Shown here one piece after another: positions 5,355 through 8,362 of a DNA stretch of 8,362 nucleotides (position 1 is its first letter; each line of letters starts with the position of its first letter). Below the pieces are notes generated by a model. It ran no database searches and had not been told where the DNA came from. It saw only the letters and a list, made by a program, of their open reading frames with translations. Origin of the DNA: an uncultured Planctomycetaceae bacterium. GTDB taxonomy: Bacteria; Planctomycetota; Planctomycetia; Pirellulales; JACPPG01. The translations under genes and the position numbers were made by a program. The DNA lies in contig CAMFLN010000097.1 of assembly GCA_945957305.1 (NCBI GenBank), positions 1 to 8,362 on the forward strand, given 5' to 3'.

Positions 5355-6014
5355 TCAGAGCAGCAACAACTTCACGGCGATACCCATCATTGCCACGTCC
5401 CCTCCGGCATGTACGATCCACGGCGCGACGATTGTATCAAAGCGTGCATACAGTATTTGCAACACCAGCGACAACCCGAACAGTCCGACGATGGCCAGCA
5501 GGAAGGGAACCAGGCTGACCCAATGATAAATGAAGAGTAGGTGCTGAATGGTGAATGCCGCGGCCGGCAGTAGATGGCCAAGGAGCACATTCTTGCGCAC
5601 CAGCAGGCCAAACGAGAAGCCGCGGTAGAAGAACTCTTCGAGCAGCGAGTTCAGCAGGATCGTGAACGGCGCCACCAGCAGCACGGTGCTGGTGTCGACG
5701 CCGAATTGCGCGTCGATTTTGTCGACGATCTGCGCTTCGTCGATCAGCCGGTCGCTCCAGGCCGCCCAGGCGCCGGCGAAGATGCAGGCTGCCGCGGCAC
5801 ACAGCGTTAGTGATACACGCAGTCCGCTGCGCCAGTTGCCGAAACGCAAAATGTCGCAAAACACGCCAATCCCGTGCGCGCGACAGTACAACACTGGCGG
5901 TACGAGAAACGCGATCTTATAGATTGAATAGCCGAGCGGGCCGTTGAGTCCCAGGAGCAACTGCCCCCCGATTACAACCAGCGGGAGCAACGTCAGGAAG
6001 ACGAGTGTCGCCAT
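5355..6014 (-). CDS. CPBP family intramembrane glutamic endopeptidase
   Basis: This is a polytopic inner-membrane protein of the CPBP/Abi (CAAX prenyl protease, Rce1-like) family, whose members cleave within or near the membrane. The 219-residue product has about five to six hydrophobic segments. It carries the three family motifs: EEFFYRG (126-132, the EExxxR catalytic motif), FTIQHLLF (154-161, with His158) and HAGGD (202-206, HxxxD/N). ATG 6014 is chosen because AAGGGA lies 5-6 nt upstream and the first membrane helix begins immediately; the frame stays open to 6179, but that extension reads through a palindromic repeat. The gene lies upstream of the sirtuin gene. Nothing nearby, such as a bacteriocin gene, indicates a substrate. 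Confidence 0.88.
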   Translation of the reverse strand: MATLVFLTLLPLVVIGGQLLLGLNGPLGYSIYKIAFLVPPVLYCRAHGIGVFCDILRFGNWRSGLRVSLTLCAAAACIFAGAWAAWSDRLIDEAQIVDKIDAQFGVDTSTVLLVAPFTILLNSLLEEFFYRGFSFGLLVRKNVLLGHLLPAAAFTIQHLLFIYHWVSLVPFLLAIVGLFGLSLVLQILYARFDTIVAPWIVHAGGDVAMMGIAVKLLLL

Positions 6015-6073
6015 CGATTCCCTTGCAAGATGCCCGCGACTACCAGACAACGCCGGTCTCAAAATCCCGTTCG

Positions 6074-6146
6074 GGGTGCCACTGCTAGCTTGCCTGGCAG
6101 TGTTTTGCCGACGCACGCACGGCTGGACCAGCCAGCCGTGGCACCC
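6074..6146. repeat. 73-bp palindromic element with GGGTGCCAC/GTGGCACCC ends
   Basis: Perfect 9-bp terminal inverted repeats GGGTGCCAC (6074-6082) and GTGGCACCC (6138-6146) bound two internal hairpins: CACTGC/GCAGTG (6080-6102) and a perfect 9-bp CACGGCTGG/CCAGCCGTG stem with a 5-nt loop (6118-6140). The fold is a cloverleaf-like or cruciform unit. AAAATC flanks both sides (6061-6066, 6147-6152), though not immediately on the left. From memory, very similar sequences recur in planctomycete genomes and, when translated, yield spurious tryptophan-rich peptides. It lies between the SDR and CPBP genes and carries no gene of its own, as expected for a MITE or REP-like element. Confidence 0.75.
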
Positions 6147-6175
6147 AAAATCAGTTTTGAAACCACTTAGAAATA

Positions 6176-6946
6176 TCAAAAAGTCATGCAGAGGGAGCCG
6201 CCGTCGACGACGAGCACTGCGCCGGTGATGTAACTGCCGGCTTCACTCGCCAGCAGCAGGGCCGGTCCGGCCAGTTCGCGCGGCTCCCCCCAGCGGCCGA
6301 GCGCTGTGCGCTGGGCGAAGACTTTCTTCTCTTCGTCCGACAGCAGCTTGCCGGGCAAGTCGGTCAGAAATGGTCCCGGCGCAATGCAATTGACCGTGAT
6401 GTTATCGCGCCCCAGGTCGAGAGCGCTCGCCCGGGCCATACCGATCAAGGCCGACTTGGTGGCCGAGTACGAGTTGCGCCCCTCCTTCGAGGCCAGCCCC
6501 ATGATCGACGAAATGTGAATGATTCTCCCCCAGCGGCGCTCTTTCATCTGCGGCACGAGCGCCCGGGTCAGAGCCATGCAGCTCGACAGGTTCAGTTCGA
6601 GAATTCGATCCCATTCGGTGTCGGTGATTTTGTCGATTGCTTGCGGCGTGTTCCCACCGGCATTGTTGATGACGATATCGATGCGCCCCATGCGCTTAAG
6701 AGCCTCGGCAGCCAGCCGGGCGACATCCGGGCGGCGGGTCATGTCCGCGACGATCGTCTCACAACGGGCCGACAGTCCTTGGCCGATCTCAGCAGCGGCG
6801 GCGCGCAGTTCGTCTTCATGCCGGCTGCTGATCACAACATCGGCGCCCGCCTCGGCCAGCCCACGGGCCATGGCTTTTCCCAGTCCCTTGCTGCCGCCGG
6901 TCACCAGGGCCACGCGACCGGTGAGATCGAAGAGAGAACTCTTCAT
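6176..6946 (-). CDS. SDR family oxidoreductase (short-chain dehydrogenase/reductase)
   Basis: This is a classical SDR, a cytosolic NAD(P)-dependent dehydrogenase or reductase; the substrate is not evident. Its 256 residues fit the family. Visible features are the cofactor-binding TGGSKGLG (16-23), acidic D68 after strand 4, NNAG (94-97), Asn119, catalytic Ser147, and the active-site YSATK (Tyr160, Lys164), followed by the PG motif (APGPF) and the C-terminal YITGAVLVVDGG. Arg42 in the SSRHED segment, beyond the second strand, is more often seen in NADP-preferring members, so the cofactor may be NADP. ATG 6946 is supported by AGGAGG 7 nt upstream. The gene starts 34 bp after the dehydrogenase gene, suggesting one transcript. 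By resemblance it could be a gluconate 5-dehydrogenase-like or 3-oxoacyl-ACP reductase-like enzyme. Confidence 0.92.
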   Translation of the reverse strand: MKSSLFDLTGRVALVTGGSKGLGKAMARGLAEAGADVVISSRHEDELRAAAAEIGQGLSARCETIVADMTRRPDVARLAAEALKRMGRIDIVINNAGGNTPQAIDKITDTEWDRILELNLSSCMALTRALVPQMKERRWGRIIHISSIMGLASKEGRNSYSATKSALIGMARASALDLGRDNITVNCIAPGPFLTDLPGKLLSDEEKKVFAQRTALGRWGEPRELAGPALLLASEAGSYITGAVLVVDGGSLCMTF

Positions 6947-6953
6947 TTGATCG

Positions 6954-6959
6954 CCTCCT
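6954..6959 (-). promoter_or_regulatory. Ribosome binding site of the SDR gene
   Basis: AGGAGG on the minus strand, 7 nt before ATG 6946, is the strongest Shine-Dalgarno match in the window. Confidence 0.7.
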
Positions 6960-6980
6960 CGGCAGTGGGAACGGAAATAA

Positions 6981-8054
6981 CTACAGCGCTTCGCACACCA
7001 GGTCGCCGACCTGTTGGGTGCTGTAGCCCATTTTGCCTGCGGCCTGGCTCTTCATCTTTGTGCCGGTGACGTGGCGGATGGCCTTGTTCACCCGCGCGGC
7101 CGCGGCCGGCTGGCCCGTGTGTTCGAGCAGCATGCCCAGGGCGTTGATCGCGGCCATCGGATTGATGACGTTCTGGCCGGTGTACTTCGGCGCGCTGCCG
7201 CCCATCGGCTCGTACATGCTGGTGCCGCCGGGGTCGGGATTAATATTGCCGCCGGCCGCCACGCCCATCCCGCCCTGCAGGATACCACCGAGATCGGTGA
7301 TGATGTCGCCGAACATGTTCGTCGTGACGATAACGTCGTAGTACTCGGGGTTCTTAACCATCCACATGCAGCAAGCGTCGACGTGGTTGTAGTCGGGCTT
7401 GATGTCCGGATATTCCTTGGCCACGTCTTGGAACGTGCGCCACCACAGGTCATGCCCGTACGTCAGCACATTGGTCTTGGCCACCAACGTCAACATCTTC
7501 TTCGGGTTGTTTCGCTTGCGGGTGAACTCGAAGGCCCAGCGGATGCAGCGCTCGCACCCCTTGCGGGTATAGATCGCTGTTTGCGTGGCGACTTCGTCCG
7601 CGGTGTGCTTCTTCAAGAAGCCGCCGACTCCGCAGTACATGTCCTCGGTGTTTTCGCGTACGACGACGAAGTCGATATCCTTGGGCCCCTTGTCGCGCAG
7701 CGGCGTCTCGACGCCGGGGAACAACTGCACGGGGCGCAGGTTGATGTATTGATCGAGTTGAAAACGCAATTCGAGCAACAGCCCCTTTTCCAGGATGCCC
7801 GGCTTCACGTCGGGGTGGCCGACCGCGCCCAGGTAGATCGCGTCGAAGGTGCGCAGCTCGGCGACGGCCCCCTCGGGCAGGATTTCGCCGGTCCTCAGGT
7901 AGCGGTCGCCGCCAAAGTCATAGTGTTCGAGCTCGTACTTGAAGTTTTCGAGCTTCGAGACGGCGTTGAGAACTTTCAGGCCTTCGGCGGCCACTTCCGG
8001 GCCGGTACCATCGCCGCCGATGACGGCGATTTTGAGCGCTTTGTTCGTGACCAA
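6981..8054 (-). CDS. Isocitrate/isopropylmalate dehydrogenase family enzyme, probable 3-isopropylmalate dehydrogenase
   Basis: This family oxidatively decarboxylates 2-hydroxy acids such as 3-isopropylmalate (leucine synthesis), isocitrate, homoisocitrate or tartrate. The 357-residue product starts at TTG 8054, chosen because GAGGGTG lies 5 nt upstream and the IAVIGGDGTGPEV strand follows. Visible are the substrate arginines in LRFQLDQYINLRP (R97, R107) and VVRENTEDMY (R133, Y140), K193 in VAKTNVL, and the metal-binding aspartates D226, D250 and D254 in the VDACCMWMVKNP / NMFGDIITD segments, plus the glycine-rich family signature (about 255-269). The cofactor loop reads GGSAPKYTGQ (285-294), with Lys-Tyr as in NADP-type IDH. 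The KPGILEKGLLLELRF segment argues for an IPMDH-like enzyme, but RENTED resembles NAD-IDH or homoisocitrate types and no leu gene is adjacent, so I leave leuB as the leading but unproven option. The SDR gene follows 34 bp downstream. Confidence 0.9.
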   Translation of the reverse strand: MVTNKALKIAVIGGDGTGPEVAAEGLKVLNAVSKLENFKYELEHYDFGGDRYLRTGEILPEGAVAELRTFDAIYLGAVGHPDVKPGILEKGLLLELRFQLDQYINLRPVQLFPGVETPLRDKGPKDIDFVVVRENTEDMYCGVGGFLKKHTADEVATQTAIYTRKGCERCIRWAFEFTRKRNNPKKMLTLVAKTNVLTYGHDLWWRTFQDVAKEYPDIKPDYNHVDACCMWMVKNPEYYDVIVTTNMFGDIITDLGGILQGGMGVAAGGNINPDPGGTSMYEPMGGSAPKYTGQNVINPMAAINALGMLLEHTGQPAAAARVNKAIRHVTGTKMKSQAAGKMGYSTQQVGDLVCEAL

Positions 8055-8107
8055 GGCGACACCCTCAGAGTAACAGGCAAGAATGGGCAATCAGGAAAGA
8101 ATCGCCG

Positions 8108-8136
8108 ATTCTAACAGCCGTTCTGGGGGTGAACAA
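8108..8136 (-). promoter_or_regulatory. Candidate promoter of the dehydrogenase-SDR unit
   Basis: The minus strand shows TTGTTC (8136-8131), a 17-bp spacer and TAGAAT (8113-8108), a 5/6 match to the -10 consensus. The -35 match is only 3/6. Initiation would fall near 8101, about 47 nt before the TTG start. Confidence 0.35.
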
Positions 8137-8177
8137 GTTTGGAGGAGGGCGCCTCTCTGCTACCTGTCGCGACCAAT

Positions 8178-8362
8178 TCAAGGCGACCAGCGACGTTTTA
8201 ATCGGCCTAATGCCATCGACGCGCCAAGTACTGATACCAAGATGGCTGCGGAGGCCATTACACCTCGACCGGCTGCCTCGCCTGTCGTGGGCTGACGCGT
8301 AATGCGCTCAATCTCATACACAGGCTTGCCACCTCCGCCGAGAAAATAAACCGGCCCCACGC
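8178..8362 (-). CDS. 3' end of an unrecognised gene with a C-terminal membrane segment (5' end outside window)
   Basis: The frame is open from the window edge to TGA at 8178, about 61 codons. No family is recognisable. What can be seen is GPVYFLGGGGKPVYEIERITRQ, a linker, then a hydrophobic segment (ASAAILVSVLGASMALG) followed by a basic tail LKRRW. That layout fits a protein anchored by its C-terminus; there is no PEP motif before it, so it is not a standard PEP-CTERM tail. Third positions are less G/C-biased than in the neighbours (TTG, GTA, CTT, TTA codons). A GTG at 8360 could be a start, but continuation beyond the edge is more likely. It ends 123 bp upstream of the dehydrogenase gene. 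A chance frame cannot be ruled out. Confidence 0.4.
   Translation of the reverse strand, partial: VGPVYFLGGGGKPVYEIERITRQPTTGEAAGRGVMASAAILVSVLGASMALGRLKRRWSP

Noticed and set aside
6015..6179. N-terminal extension of the CPBP protein up to 6179
   Set aside because: The extra 55 residues translate the palindromic element, overlap the SDR stop codon and lack a start signal; ATG 6014 with AAGGGA upstream is better.
7014..8114. 366-codon plus-strand reading frame antisense to the dehydrogenase gene
   Set aside because: It mirrors the GC-rich codon pattern of the real minus-strand gene, has no recognisable domain, and the minus frame carries all family motifs.

Overview
The window is GC-rich bacterial chromosome, most likely from a planctomycete (Pirellulales-like). 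That placement is an inference. It rests on a short membrane protein of the planctomycete 'RRRWQFGLGTLFL' type, an exported SAM-methyltransferase family that I associate with this phylum, a dispersed-looking palindromic element bounded by GGGTGCCAC/GTGGCACCC, and weak or absent Shine-Dalgarno sites at several genes. I ran no database search.

Layout. Positions 1-3077 hold a minus-strand translation block read right to left: a promoter (3050-3077), rpmI (L35), rplT (L20), a structured leader ending in a rho-independent terminator hairpin, pheS, and pheT, whose 3' end lies beyond position 1. The block lacks the usual upstream infC. pheT is unusual because it goes from the N-terminal segment straight to the VTSNRPDCLG motif, so the roughly 110-residue OB-fold tRNA-binding domain of ordinary bacterial PheT is missing.

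Positions 3094-3222 carry two inverted blocks of degenerate 7-bp repeats and a perfect hairpin. They sit against the 3' end of a small minus-strand membrane protein gene (3195-3557). A plus-strand gene for a predicted exported methyltransferase (3729-4499) diverges from it and converges, 12 bp apart, on a minus-strand sirtuin deacylase gene.

Positions 4512-8054 hold four minus-strand genes. Read in transcription order they are an isocitrate/isopropylmalate dehydrogenase, an SDR oxidoreductase 34 bp downstream with a strong SD, a CPBP-type intramembrane protease, and the sirtuin. The 73-bp palindromic element separates the SDR from the CPBP gene. The first two genes probably form an operon; whether the last two belong to it is unclear. 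At the right edge is the 3' end of an unrecognised minus-strand reading frame with a C-terminal membrane segment.

I found no mobile-element gene, CRISPR array, tRNA, rRNA or defence system. The points most worth following are the reduced PheT, the pheST leader, the two repeat families, the NADP-type signature in the dehydrogenase and the exported methyltransferase.
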